Shown: piece after piece, positions 28,814 to 37,385 of the stretch
Position numbering within the stretch: the stretch's first letter is position 1
Layout of the letters: each line of letters opens with the position of its first letter
From: Phenylobacterium sp.
Lineage (GTDB): Bacteria > Pseudomonadota > Alphaproteobacteria > Caulobacterales > Caulobacteraceae
NCBI RefSeq assembly: GCF_019636135.1
Contig: NZ_JAHBYD010000006.1
Coordinates: 1-64,000, forward strand
DNA: 64,000 nucleotides
Reading direction: 5' to 3'
Translations under genes and position numbers: made by a program
The notes under the pieces: model-generated
The model's database searches: none
Seen by the model: the letters and a program-made list of their open reading frames with translations, nothing else
Told to the model about the DNA's origin: nothing

Positions 28814-29545
28814 GTGAAGCCGCCTGTCCCGATAGAGCTCAGCGCCGAGGAGGCCGCGTTCGTGCGCGGCCTCGTGCTCTACGAGGACGCCGAGGTGCTG
28901 GCGCTGGCCAAGCCGGCGGGGCTGTCGAGCCAGGGCGGGCGCGGGCAGGTCCATACGCTGGACGAACTGCTCTGGGCGTTCGCCAGGCCGGGGAAGGCGC
29001 GGCCGCGGCTGATCCACCGGCTGGACCGCGACACCTCGGGCGTCATCCTCACGGCCAAGACCAGGCCGGCCGCAGGTTTCCTCGGCAAGGCCTTGATGGC
29101 GCGGAAGTTCTCCAAGACCTACCACGCGATCGTCACCCCCGGCGCACCTGAGCCCAGGGGCGGGCGGATCGACCTGCCGCTGCGGCGCGTGGAGGAGGGG
29201 CGCGAGGCCTACATGCGCGTCTGCGAGCCGGGCCACCCGGACGCGGAGACGGCGGCCTCGCGGTACCGGACGCTGGGCGTCGGGCCGGGCGCGGCGCTGG
29301 TCGAGCTCGATCCGGAGACGGGGCGCATGCACCAGCTCCGCGTCCACATGGCCGCCGTCGGCCGCCCGATCGCCGGGGATCCGCGCTACGGCGGCGCGCT
29401 GGTGGTGGGCGGCCACGCCGTGCCGCGGCTGATGCTGCACGCCGCCGCGCTGACGTTCCCGCATCCGGCGGGGGGGCGCAAGCGCGTCGAGGCGCCTCGC
29501 CCGGCCGACATGGCGGCGCTGGCCGCCGCCCTTGACCTCGGCTGA
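28814..29545 (+). CDS. RluA-family pseudouridine synthase without S4 domain
   Basis: A 243-aa protein; GTG start preceded by gaggaggg. It contains LVLYEDAEVLALAKPAGL, RLIHRLDRDTSGVIL with catalytic Asp71, and GRMHQLRVHMAAVG. It lacks an N-terminal S4 RNA-binding domain, unlike the second RluA-type gene at 32046. The RNA target (tRNA or 23S rRNA) cannot be assigned. Confidence 0.88.
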   Translation: MKPPVPIELSAEEAAFVRGLVLYEDAEVLALAKPAGLSSQGGRGQVHTLDELLWAFARPGKARPRLIHRLDRDTSGVILTAKTRPAAGFLGKALMARKFSKTYHAIVTPGAPEPRGGRIDLPLRRVEEGREAYMRVCEPGHPDAETAASRYRTLGVGPGAALVELDPETGRMHQLRVHMAAVGRPIAGDPRYGGALVVGGHAVPRLMLHAAALTFPHPAGGRKRVEAPRPADMAALAAALDLG

Positions 29546-29625
29546 GCGGAACGGGGGGCCATCTTGCCCGTTGTCGCGTATAAGCGTCGGAAGGGACTTA
29601 TATTTCCGTTTGGGACGCCCTGACC

Positions 29626-30120
29626 ATGAAGCGCCTTGTCCTGATCAGCCTCGCCGCCGCCGCGCTGGGCGCCTGCGAGACCGTGCCCACGACCTATCGA
29701 CCCGCGCCGCCCGGCGCGCGCGACGCGGTCGGCTACAGCGAGTACCGGATCGAGCCCGGCCGCTACCGCATCACCTTCCGCGGCGGGCCGGGCGCGCCGC
29801 CCGAGCAGGTGTCGGACTATGCGCTGCTGCGCGCCGCCGACCTGGCGCTGAGCGAGGGCTACGACTGGTTCCGCGTCTCGGACCGCTTCATGGAGGGCCG
29901 GCCCGACAACGGCCCGCGGGTCAGCTTCGGCTTCGGCGGGGCCAGCATCGGGCGCCACACGGGCGTCGGCGTGGGCGTGGGCACGTCCAGCATGAGCCTG
30001 GGCGGCGGCCCGGCGGTCTCCAGCACCATCGAGGTGCTGATGGGCCGGGGCGAGCGCCCGCGCGGCGCCGACACCTACGACGCCCGCGGCATCCGCCAGA
30101 GCATCGGCCCGCGCACCTAG
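29626..30120 (+). CDS. CC0125/CC1285-type lipoprotein
   Basis: A 164-aa protein with lipobox LGAC at residues 15-18 (lipidated Cys18), then EYRIEPGRYRITFRGGPGAP and ALLRAADLALSEGYDWFRV. This pattern recurs in small Caulobacterales lipoproteins named after C. crescentus CC0125/CC1285. It is probably anchored in the outer membrane. The function is unknown. AT-rich sequence (tataag, ttatattt) just upstream is a likely promoter. Confidence 0.75.
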   Translation: MKRLVLISLAAAALGACETVPTTYRPAPPGARDAVGYSEYRIEPGRYRITFRGGPGAPPEQVSDYALLRAADLALSEGYDWFRVSDRFMEGRPDNGPRVSFGFGGASIGRHTGVGVGVGTSSMSLGGGPAVSSTIEVLMGRGERPRGADTYDARGIRQSIGPRT

Positions 30121-30152
30121 GCGACCGGCGCGGCTCTCCTCCTCTCTCCCCC

Positions 30153-30214
30153 GAACGTCATGGCCGGCCTTGTGCCGGCCATCCAGCTGGGACAGGCCCG
30201 GCCATGACGTTCAG
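30153..30214. repeat. short inverted repeat (CGTCATGGCCGG type)
   Basis: gaacgtcatggccggcc (30153-30169) is matched in reverse complement by ggcc-ggccatgacgttc near 30196-30213. It is the same general family as the GTCATCCCCGG elements at 45910-46046 and 50970-51098. Confidence 0.75.
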
Positions 30215-30224
30215 GGAAGGGACG

Positions 30225-30361
30225 GAACCACGAACCCACACGAAGGCCCACGAACGCGCCGTGCCAACGGCGCGATCCGCGGCCCTCCCTGAAGCCTCGC
30301 AGAACGGACGCTTCAGCCCCACAGACGCGTTCGTGGGTCTTCGTGTTCGTTCGTGGTTCGA
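30225..30361. repeat. inverted repeat (ACGAACCCACACGAAG type)
   Basis: gaaccacgaacccacacgaa near 30225-30244 and cccacgaacgcg (30247-30258) are mirrored by cgcgttcgtggg (30327-30338) and ttcgtggttcg (30350-30360). Together with 30153-30214 it fills the gap 30121-30382, in which I see no gene. Confidence 0.75.
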
Positions 30362-30382
30362 ATCGGACGGGCTTCGCCCGCT

Positions 30383-31621
30383 CTAAGCCACCTGGCGCTG
30401 GCTCACGGTGTTGGGGGCGGCGCGCAGGCCGGCGTGGGTGAAGCCCGCGTCGTCGGCCATCTCGTAGTGCAGGCGCTCGGCGAGGCCCTGGGCGATCAGG
30501 GCCGGCGCCTTGCCGCGGATCTGGTGCGCCATCGCCCGCAGGACGGCGCCCAGGCGCGTGTCGGGCAGGCCGAGGTCGGCGAAGTCCACCGTCAGGCCGT
30601 TGAATCGCGCCCCGGCGATCGGCTCCAGCGCGTTGGCGCCGGGCTGCAGGCGGGCCACCACGCCGCGGGTCAGGCGCGCCACGAGGCTGACCACCTCGAC
30701 GACGCGGCCGTTCGGGGCGCCGCGGTCGATGTCCACGAACTCCAGCATGACGCCCTGCCGCACGCGCTCGGGGGTCAGGCCCTCGATGTTGAGGAGCAGG
30801 TCGCGGCCCTTGCGCACGCCCATGGTGCGGAACGAGCAGGGGACGATCACCGGCGGCTGGGTGCGGGCGTCCTTGGGCGTGAAGAGCGCGGCGAAGGCCA
30901 GGCTCGCCCGGTCGATGGCGATCATGTCCTCGTCGGAGAGCTTGCGGAACTTCCGGGCCTGGATCGTCTCGCCGGTGGCGACGAAGGCGACGGTGGGCTC
31001 GACGCGCAGCACGGCGGTGACGCCGTGGCGCAGGTTCACGATGTGCTCCAGGGCGAAGGCGACTTCCAGGCGCTGGCCGTTGTGGGCGACGAAGCTGACG
31101 GGGTTGCGCGCCTTCTCGGCCTCGGGGCTGACCTGGCGCTGGTAGGGGTGGGCCGCCTCCTTCTCGCGGGCCACGGCGATGATCTCGGGGTCGAGGTCGG
31201 CGCAGACCAGTTCCTCGCCGTCGATGCGGCTGACGGCCTTGATGCGGATGTCCTTGCGCTCGGCCGCGCCCAGGAAGAACTCCAGCACCTCCTCCAGCAC
31301 CTTCATGCCGACCGCCTGGGCGGCGATGCCGTCCTCGGTGGTCATGGCGACCAGCACGTCGGTGTCGTTGATGCGCTGATGGACGTCCTGGTAGCTCAGG
31401 TATTCGTTCAGCTTGCGGCCCAGGTAGCCCCAGACGTCGTCGCGCTTGCGCGCCCAGCGCTCGCCGGAAAGATCGCGGATCGCCTCGACGCTGAGGACGA
31501 AAACCGCGCCCCGCTCCAGCCGGTCCGAGCCCGACAGCCGTTCGAGCAGCGCCGTGGCGTCGGCGGCGGCGATGCGCGTCAGGGTCATGCCGGGGAGGGC
31601 GGCGCTCATGGCCGTCACCAT
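30383..31621 (-). CDS. hypothetical protein, possibly a degenerate GGDEF-EAL protein
   Basis: About 412 aa; the start is uncertain between 31636, 31621 and 31609. No signal peptide. Residues of roughly 30-110 (VFVLSVEAI...RINDTDVLVAM) align loosely with a GGDEF fold but lack the GGDEF motif. The later block LEVAFALEHIVNLRHGVTAVLRVEP, then AIDRASLAFA, recalls the Q-P-I-V-x-L-x-x-G start of EAL domains without the E-A-L motif. If right, it would be a catalytically dead cyclic-di-GMP-related protein. This is an inference from pattern only. Divergent from crcB. Confidence 0.5.
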   Translation of the reverse strand: MVTAMSAALPGMTLTRIAAADATALLERLSGSDRLERGAVFVLSVEAIRDLSGERWARKRDDVWGYLGRKLNEYLSYQDVHQRINDTDVLVAMTTEDGIAAQAVGMKVLEEVLEFFLGAAERKDIRIKAVSRIDGEELVCADLDPEIIAVAREKEAAHPYQRQVSPEAEKARNPVSFVAHNGQRLEVAFALEHIVNLRHGVTAVLRVEPTVAFVATGETIQARKFRKLSDEDMIAIDRASLAFAALFTPKDARTQPPVIVPCSFRTMGVRKGRDLLLNIEGLTPERVRQGVMLEFVDIDRGAPNGRVVEVVSLVARLTRGVVARLQPGANALEPIAGARFNGLTVDFADLGLPDTRLGAVLRAMAHQIRGKAPALIAQGLAERLHYEMADDAGFTHAGLRAAPNTVSQRQVA

Positions 31622-31665
31622 CGCCGAAGGTGGCAAACGAAGTCTTGCCGGAGCATAAGCGCAGG

Positions 31666-32049
31666 ATGTCGAATCTCCTCCTTGTGGCAGTGGGCGGCGC
31701 GTTTGGCGCGACGCTCCGCTATCTCCTGGGCGTCCAGGCGTTCCGGTCGCTCGGCTCCGGCTGGCCTTACGGAACTCTGATGGCCAACGTCCTCGGCGGC
31801 TTCGCGATGGGTGTGCTGGCCGGGGTGCTCGCCCTGCGCGGCGGCGCGGACCAGGAGCGCTGGCGGCTGTTGCTGGGCGTGGGCGTGCTCGGCGGCTTCA
31901 CCACCTTCTCCGCCTACTCGCTGGAGGTGGCGCTGATGATCGAGCGGCGGGAGTGGGCTTCGGCCTTCGTCTACAGCCTGGGCTCGGTGGTCTTGTCCGT
32001 GAGCGCGCTTTTCCTCGGCCTCCTGCTCATGCGCAAGCTGCTGGCGTGA
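31666..32049 (+). CDS. crcB: fluoride ion exporter CrcB/Fluc
   Basis: A 127-aa protein with four membrane helices. VGGAFGATLRYLLG, LMANVLGGFAMG and GVLGGFTTFSAYSLE are the conserved Fluc motifs, including the Phe-box residues. The ATG at 31666 is preceded by gcagg. The TGA overlaps the GTG of the downstream rluC-like gene. I looked for a fluoride riboswitch upstream and did not find one; the 44-base gap to the divergent gene is too short. Confidence 0.92.
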   Translation: MSNLLLVAVGGAFGATLRYLLGVQAFRSLGSGWPYGTLMANVLGGFAMGVLAGVLALRGGADQERWRLLLGVGVLGGFTTFSAYSLEVALMIERREWASAFVYSLGSVVLSVSALFLGLLLMRKLLA

Positions 32050-33023
32050 GGGAGGTCCGCACCCTCTACGTGGACAAGGGCGAGGAGGGCGTGCGCCTGG
32101 ACCGCTGGTTCAAGCGCCGCTGGCCGCACCTGAACCACATCCAGATCCAGAAGCTGGCCCGCTCGGGCCAGATCCGCGTCGACGGCGCGCGGGCCAGGCC
32201 GGACACGCGGCTCTCGGCCGGATCGCAGGTGCGCGTGCCGCCGCTGCCCGACGCGCCGCGGCCCGAGGAGAAGGGCAGGCTGGCGCCCCGCGACATCGCC
32301 TATGCCAAGAGCCTGGTGATCTACGAGGACGAGGAGGTCCTGGCCCTGAACAAGCCCTCGGGCCTGGCGGTGCAGGGCGGCACGAAGACCAGCAAGCACG
32401 TCGACCGGCTGCTCTCGGCCTGGGGCGAGGGGCTGGAGCGGCCGCGGCTGGTCCACCGGCTGGACCGCGACACCTCGGGCGTGCTGGTGCTGGGCAAGAC
32501 GCCGGGCGCGGCGGCGAAGCTGGCCGGCGCCTTCGCGCGGCGCCGCGCGGAGAAGATCTACTGGGCTATCGTCGCGGGCTTCCCGAAGCCGGGCGACGGC
32601 GTGCTGGACCTGCCGCTGGCCAAGAAGGGCGTCGGCGACCGCGAGATGATGGTCCCCGCCGACCCGAAGGACGAGCGCGCCGAGCAGGCCGAGACCGAGT
32701 TCGTCACCCTGGCGCGGGCCGGCCCGCGCGCCGCCTGGATGGCGCTCTGGCCGCACACCGGGCGCACGCACCAGCTCCGCGCCCACATGCTGGCCATGGG
32801 CCACCCGATCCTGGGCGACCCCAAGTACAACAGCGAGGCCTCGGCGGAGCTGTCCGAGGGGCTGAGGCTGCAACTGCACGCGCGGCGCCTGGTCCTGCCG
32901 CATCCGTCGCGCGGGACGCTCATGCTGGAGGCCCCGATCAGCCCCGAGCTGGCCGCCGGCTTCGAACGCTTCGGCTTCGACGAGCACGAGGCCGACCCCG
33001 AACCCTTCAAGAGGCGACGTTGA
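32046..33023 (+). CDS. RluC/RluD-type pseudouridine synthase
   Basis: A 325-aa protein from a GTG overlapping the crcB stop. The N-terminal S4 domain (VRLDRWFKRRWPHLNHIQIQKL...SGQIRVDG, residues 16-47) is followed by the RluA catalytic domain with RLVHRLDRDTSGVLV, catalytic Asp140, and GRTHQLRAHMLAMGHPILGD. It probably modifies 23S rRNA as RluC does; the choice between RluC and RluD is not certain. Confidence 0.88.
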   Translation: MREVRTLYVDKGEEGVRLDRWFKRRWPHLNHIQIQKLARSGQIRVDGARARPDTRLSAGSQVRVPPLPDAPRPEEKGRLAPRDIAYAKSLVIYEDEEVLALNKPSGLAVQGGTKTSKHVDRLLSAWGEGLERPRLVHRLDRDTSGVLVLGKTPGAAAKLAGAFARRRAEKIYWAIVAGFPKPGDGVLDLPLAKKGVGDREMMVPADPKDERAEQAETEFVTLARAGPRAAWMALWPHTGRTHQLRAHMLAMGHPILGDPKYNSEASAELSEGLRLQLHARRLVLPHPSRGTLMLEAPISPELAAGFERFGFDEHEADPEPFKRRR

Positions 33024-34516
33024 CGACCGATCCGCTGGACCAGGCCAAGGCCCACCTCGACGCCGGACGGCTGGACGAGGCGCTGGCGATCACCGGCCCG
33101 CTGGCCGAGCGCGCCGACGCGCCGCACCGGGCGCTGGCCATGCATTCGACGGCGCTCAAGGGCGCCGGCCGGCGCGAGGAAGCGCTGGGCTTCGACATGC
33201 GCGCGGTGGCGCGCTTCGCCAACAGCGGCGTGGCCTGGCACAACCTCGCCGCCACCCTGGGCGACCTCGGCCGCGGCCGCGAGGCCGTGAAGGCGATGGG
33301 CGAGGCGTTCCTGCGCGGGATCGACGGGGCGCTGAGCTGGGGCGTGATGGCGCGCGCCCAGGCGGCGGCGGGCGACCTCGACCGGGCGGAACAGGCCTAC
33401 CAGGAGACGCTGAAGCGGGCGCCGGCCCGCATCGAGACCGCCGCCGAGTACGCCGACGTGATCTGGATGCGCCGTGGCGACCTGGCGTCGGCCCAGGCGG
33501 TGCTGGACCGCGCGGCGCATGCGGGCGGCCCGCCCGCGCCGCTGCTGCTCGCCAAGGCCAAGCTCTACGCGGCGGCGGGCGAGCCGGAGAAGGGCGCGGA
33601 CCTGCTGGCGCTGGCCGCCGACCGGATGCCCGACGACCCGGCGATCCAGATGGCCGCCGCCCAGGCGGCCCTGGAACGCGGCCGCCTCGCCGAGGCCGAG
33701 GCCCGCGCGCTCGCCGCCGAGACGCTGTTTCCCGACGGCCCGGGCGTGCTGAACCAGCTCGCCATCGTCTACCTGGCGCTGGGCAAGCCCGACCTGGCGC
33801 TGGCCAAGGCGCGCAAGGGCCTGGAGATCGCGCCCGAGGACCAGTCGCTGTGGGGCTGGGCCGCCACGGCCGCCCGTGCGGTGGGCGACCCGCTCTACAG
33901 CGAGCTCTACGACTACGACGCCATGGTCGGCGTCTACGACATCGCGCCGCCCGCGGGCTACGCGAGCCTGGACGCCTATCTCGCCGAGCTGACCGCCGCC
34001 CTGGACCGCATCCACCTCTACAACGAGCACCCGTCGGCCCAGTCGCTGCGCCACGGGAGCCAGACGACCTATCGCCTGACGGGCTCGGACGAGCCGGCGA
34101 TCCAGGCGTTCTTCAAGGCGATCGACGCGCCGATCCGCCAACACATCGCCAGGATGGGCGAGGGGACCGACCCGGTGCGCCGCCGCCGCACCGGCGACTA
34201 CCGGATCGAGGGCGCCTGGTCGGTGCGCCTGCGGCCCGGCGGCTTCCACATGGACCACTTCCACCCCGAGGGCTGGCTCAGCTCGGCCTTCTACGTGGAG
34301 ACGCCGGACAGCGCGCTCGACAGCGCCGAGAAGCAGGGCTGGATCCGCTTCGGCCAGCCGCCCTTCAAGACCGTGCCCGTGCTGCCCGCCGAGCACCATG
34401 TGCGGCCGAAGCCCGGCCGGCTGGTGCTGTTCCCGTCGTACATGTGGCACGGCACCGTGCCCTTCACGACCGACGAACGCCGCCTGACGATCGCCTTCGA
34501 CGCGGTTCCGGCCTGA
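33020..34516 (+). CDS. TPR protein with C-terminal 2OG-Fe(II) oxygenase domain
   Basis: A 498-aa protein; TTG start overlapping the upstream TGA. Residues 1-290 are Ala-rich tetratricopeptide-like helices (for example LDAGRLDEALAI, AQAALERGRLAEAEARALAAE). The C-terminal 190 residues contain RPGGFHMDHFHPEGWLSSAFYVE and RLVLFPSYMWHGTVPF, the two His-containing metal motifs of putative 2OG-Fe(II) oxygenases. The target is unknown; TPR-fused oxygenases often hydroxylate proteins. Confidence 0.75.
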   Translation: MTTDPLDQAKAHLDAGRLDEALAITGPLAERADAPHRALAMHSTALKGAGRREEALGFDMRAVARFANSGVAWHNLAATLGDLGRGREAVKAMGEAFLRGIDGALSWGVMARAQAAAGDLDRAEQAYQETLKRAPARIETAAEYADVIWMRRGDLASAQAVLDRAAHAGGPPAPLLLAKAKLYAAAGEPEKGADLLALAADRMPDDPAIQMAAAQAALERGRLAEAEARALAAETLFPDGPGVLNQLAIVYLALGKPDLALAKARKGLEIAPEDQSLWGWAATAARAVGDPLYSELYDYDAMVGVYDIAPPAGYASLDAYLAELTAALDRIHLYNEHPSAQSLRHGSQTTYRLTGSDEPAIQAFFKAIDAPIRQHIARMGEGTDPVRRRRTGDYRIEGAWSVRLRPGGFHMDHFHPEGWLSSAFYVETPDSALDSAEKQGWIRFGQPPFKTVPVLPAEHHVRPKPGRLVLFPSYMWHGTVPFTTDERRLTIAFDAVPA

Positions 34517-34549
34517 TCTTCCTCCCGCTTCGTGGGGGCGCGGAGCGCC

Positions 34550-34632
34550 GTCCATTCGACACCAAGCCCACCAAGCCCACCAAGGGGTCTGCGTCGACCT
34601 TGGCGCCCTTGGTGGGCTTGGTGGTTCAAATG
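34550..34632. repeat. inverted repeat (CACCAAGCCCACCAAG type)
   Basis: accaagcccaccaagccc (34561-34578) and caccaagg (34578-34585) are mirrored by ccttggtgggcttggtgg (34607-34624). It lies in the convergent gap 34517-34677, which has no gene. Related to 63006-63103. Confidence 0.8.
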
Positions 34633-34677
34633 GCGCCTGCGGCGCACTCGGCGTCGGAAGGCGAGTGAGCGCGCCGC

Positions 34678-35865
34678 TTACACCAGGCCCAGCAGCGGCC
34701 GCACGGCGGCGCTGTCGGGGAAGACGGTGGTGTCGAGGGCGCGGCGGTCCAGGCCCAGGTGGTCGGCCAGCAGGCCCTTCTCCAGGCTGCGCAGGTCGAG
34801 GGCGGGATAGACGTCGCGGTTCTCGAACAGGGCCTGCTGGCGCAGCGTCGGCCAGTCGCCGACGATGCCGCCGGGCTTCAGCGCGCCGCCGAGGACGAGG
34901 GCCGTCGAGCCGGTGCCATGGTCGGTGCCGCCGGTGCCGTTGACGCGGGCGGTGCGGCCGAACTCGGTGACCGCCAGGACCACCGTGTCCTTCCACATCG
35001 GACCGAGGCCGGTGTGCAGGCCGTCCACCAGGGCGTCGAGGGCGGCCAGGCGGTTGTTGAGCAGGCCGGCCTGGTTGGCGTGGGAGTCGAAGCCGTCCAC
35101 CGAGACGGCCGCCAGTTGCGGGCCGCCGGGCGCCTTCAGGAAGCCGGCCAGCGCCTCGCCCATGCTGCGCGACGCCTCGCGGCCCGGGGCCGCCGCGGCG
35201 CGCATGCCCGCCATCTGCGGGCCGCCGCTGGCGCCGGTCTCCTGCGCCAGAGTCTCGGTGGCGAGGCCGCGCGCCAGGGCGGGGCCCAGCAGGGGGTCGT
35301 CGCGGTAGAGGTCCTGCAGCAGGGTGGGCAGGCGCGCGGCGGTGTCCACGGCGCGGCCGGGCGACCACGAGCCCGCCTGGGCCGGGCCGCGCAGGATCAG
35401 AGGCGCGGTGGCGCCCACCGAGATCGCCTCGACCTTGCCGGCCGCGGAAAGGGCGCCGACCGTGCGGTTCAGCCAGCCCGAGCTGGTGGTGTAGACGCCG
35501 CCGGCGCCGGTCTCCAGCACGTCCTGCGCCTCGAAGTGCGAGCGGGCGCGATCGGGGCTGGCGACGGCCGGCGCGATGCGGGCCTGGCCCGCCCTGGCCA
35601 GCGCGTGGATGGCGGTGAGCTGCGGGTGCAGCGCGAAGGTCCCGTCCAGCTTCAGGGCCTCGTCGCCCATGGCCAGCGCGCCGCGCAGCGCTCGGTAGTC
35701 GGGATCGCCGACCGGCGGCGCGACCGAGAGGCCGTCCATCCCGCCGCGGCAGATGACGACGACGAACTTCCGGTTCGCCGGCGTGGCGGCCTCGGCGACG
35801 CGGGCCAGGAAGGGGAGCGCGAGGCCGGCGGCGAAGGCGCGGCGGTTCAGGCTGAACGCGGTCAT
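34678..35865 (-). CDS. DUF1501-family Tat-exported protein
   Basis: A 395-aa protein. The N-terminus NRRAFAAGLALPFLARVAEA resembles a Tat-type or related signal. KFVVVICRGGMDGLSVAPP, FALHPQL and GWLNRTVGAL are typical of DUF1501, a sulfatase/alkaline-phosphatase-like fold. Its start overlaps the end of the DUF1800 gene by 4 bases (ATGA). The two families nearly always occur together in bacteria; the biological role is unknown. Confidence 0.85.
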   Translation of the reverse strand: MTAFSLNRRAFAAGLALPFLARVAEAATPANRKFVVVICRGGMDGLSVAPPVGDPDYRALRGALAMGDEALKLDGTFALHPQLTAIHALARAGQARIAPAVASPDRARSHFEAQDVLETGAGGVYTTSSGWLNRTVGALSAAGKVEAISVGATAPLILRGPAQAGSWSPGRAVDTAARLPTLLQDLYRDDPLLGPALARGLATETLAQETGASGGPQMAGMRAAAAPGREASRSMGEALAGFLKAPGGPQLAAVSVDGFDSHANQAGLLNNRLAALDALVDGLHTGLGPMWKDTVVLAVTEFGRTARVNGTGGTDHGTGSTALVLGGALKPGGIVGDWPTLRQQALFENRDVYPALDLRSLEKGLLADHLGLDRRALDTTVFPDSAAVRPLLGLV

Positions 35866-37307
35866 CGGCGCTGGAACTCCGGCGTCATGAGGAGGAGGGC
35901 CACCGCCTCGGGCCGCGACTCGGCGCGGCGGATGGCGGTGGCGGCGGCGGGCGAAAGGCGCGCGCCGAGGGTGGCGGCGGCCAGCGCATTGGGGTCCTGC
36001 ACGTTCGGCCCGACGGCGGCGGCGAGCCCCTGCGCGAACTGCATGCGCTTCACGAGCGCGTCGGAGGCGGCCCAGGGGGCGGCCTCGTCGGGCCAGCCCT
36101 TGGGCGAGGGCGCGCCGAACGGGCGCTGGCCCAGGCCGCCCAGCGCCTGGTTCACCTGCGGGCCGAAGCGCGGCCCCTGCGGCGCGCCGCCGGTGGCGCG
36201 GTAGCTGGAGACGACGAACTCGTAGGGCGTCTTGAACTTGGCCGGCTGCGGCGCCCAGGCCTCCGGGGCGTCGACCAGGGCTTCCGCCACGCGGGCGAGG
36301 TCGCCGCCCGAGGCCAGCCAGGCCTTCTCCAGCCGTGCGACGAGGGCGGGCGGCGGGTCGTCGGCGACGAAGTGGCGGGCGATCTTCGTGCAGACGAAGC
36401 GGGCGGTCTGGGGCGCGGCGGCCAGGTCGGCGAGGATCGCGCCCGCCTGCTCCTTGCCGCCCGCGGCGTAGCGCTTGCCCATCACCGTGCGCGCGCCGGG
36501 CTCGTGCGCGGGCTGGCGGAAGACGACGAGCTCGGCCTGCGGCTCGTTCGGGCGGGCGAGGCTGAGGCCGGTCAGCGCGCGGGCGAACTCGGTGACGTCG
36601 GCCTGGGCGTAGCCGCCGTCGACGCCGACGGTGTGCAGCTCCAGGATCTCGCGGGCGAGGTTCTCGTTCAGGCCGGCGGGACGGGGCGGGGCGCCGTCGG
36701 CCTGCGGTCCGGCGCGGCGGCCGGCGAGCTGGGCGGCGCGGCTGTTCGGCCCGATCGACTGGGCCTGGTCGAGGTAGAGCAGCATGGCCGGGTGGGTCTC
36801 GACCGCGCCCAGCAGGTCGGCGAAGCGGCCGAAGACGTGCGGGCGGACGGCCTCGTTCTCGTAGGGGCCGACGAGGGTCGCGGTCTGGGCCTTGATGGCC
36901 GAGACGGTGAAGTGGTTGGCCCAGAAGAGCGCCCAGCGCTCGCGGAAGGCGGCGTCGGTGGTGGCGGCGAGGCGGGTGCGGGCGAGCACGTCCTGGCCGG
37001 CGTCCTGGCGGATGAACCGGCGGGTCGTCTCGACGGGGTCCTCGCCGGAGCCCTTGGCGTCGCCTCCTTTCGCCGCGCCGGCCCGGCGGGCCATCAGCCG
37101 CTCGCGGCGGAACTCGCGGTATTCGGCGAAGCGCTGGGCGGCGGTCTCGCCCCCGGTCGCGAAGGCCTCGGCGCCTTCGGCGCGGATCTGGGCCTTCAGC
37201 CAGCCGCGCGGATCGCCCGAGGCGGCGGCGATCTCGCCGGCCTTGGCGCCCAGGCCGAAGCGGGTGACGGCGATCGCGGCGTCGAGCTCACGTGGGTTGC
37301 CGGCCAA
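35862..37307 (-). CDS. DUF1800-family protein
   Basis: A 481-aa protein. The conserved pattern AIAVTRFGLGAKAGE at the start, ERWALFWANHFTVS, RPHVFGRFADLLGAVETHPAMLLYLDQ and LNENLAREILELHTVGVDGGYAQADVTEFARALTG are diagnostic of DUF1800. The TTG at 37307 is chosen because gggagga stands 6 bases upstream. It is divergent from the ATP12 gene and coupled to DUF1501 downstream. Confidence 0.85.
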   Translation of the reverse strand: MAGNPRELDAAIAVTRFGLGAKAGEIAAASGDPRGWLKAQIRAEGAEAFATGGETAAQRFAEYREFRRERLMARRAGAAKGGDAKGSGEDPVETTRRFIRQDAGQDVLARTRLAATTDAAFRERWALFWANHFTVSAIKAQTATLVGPYENEAVRPHVFGRFADLLGAVETHPAMLLYLDQAQSIGPNSRAAQLAGRRAGPQADGAPPRPAGLNENLAREILELHTVGVDGGYAQADVTEFARALTGLSLARPNEPQAELVVFRQPAHEPGARTVMGKRYAAGGKEQAGAILADLAAAPQTARFVCTKIARHFVADDPPPALVARLEKAWLASGGDLARVAEALVDAPEAWAPQPAKFKTPYEFVVSSYRATGGAPQGPRFGPQVNQALGGLGQRPFGAPSPKGWPDEAAPWAASDALVKRMQFAQGLAAAVGPNVQDPNALAAATLGARLSPAAATAIRRAESRPEAVALLLMTPEFQRR

Positions 37308-37385
37308 GCCGATCCTCCCTTGCGACGGATGGGTTTTACGCCCATTGCACGCCGCCGTGGCCGAATTCCGTCGGGAGAAAGTGGC

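Noticed and set aside
31622..31665. Fluoride riboswitch before crcB
   Set aside because: The gap to the divergent gene is only 44 bases and lacks the conserved riboswitch core; not supported.
32558..35368. A 936-codon open frame on the minus strand
   Set aside because: It overlaps rluC, the TPR-oxygenase gene and part of the DUF1501 gene in the wrong frame; the absence of stops is explained by GC content.
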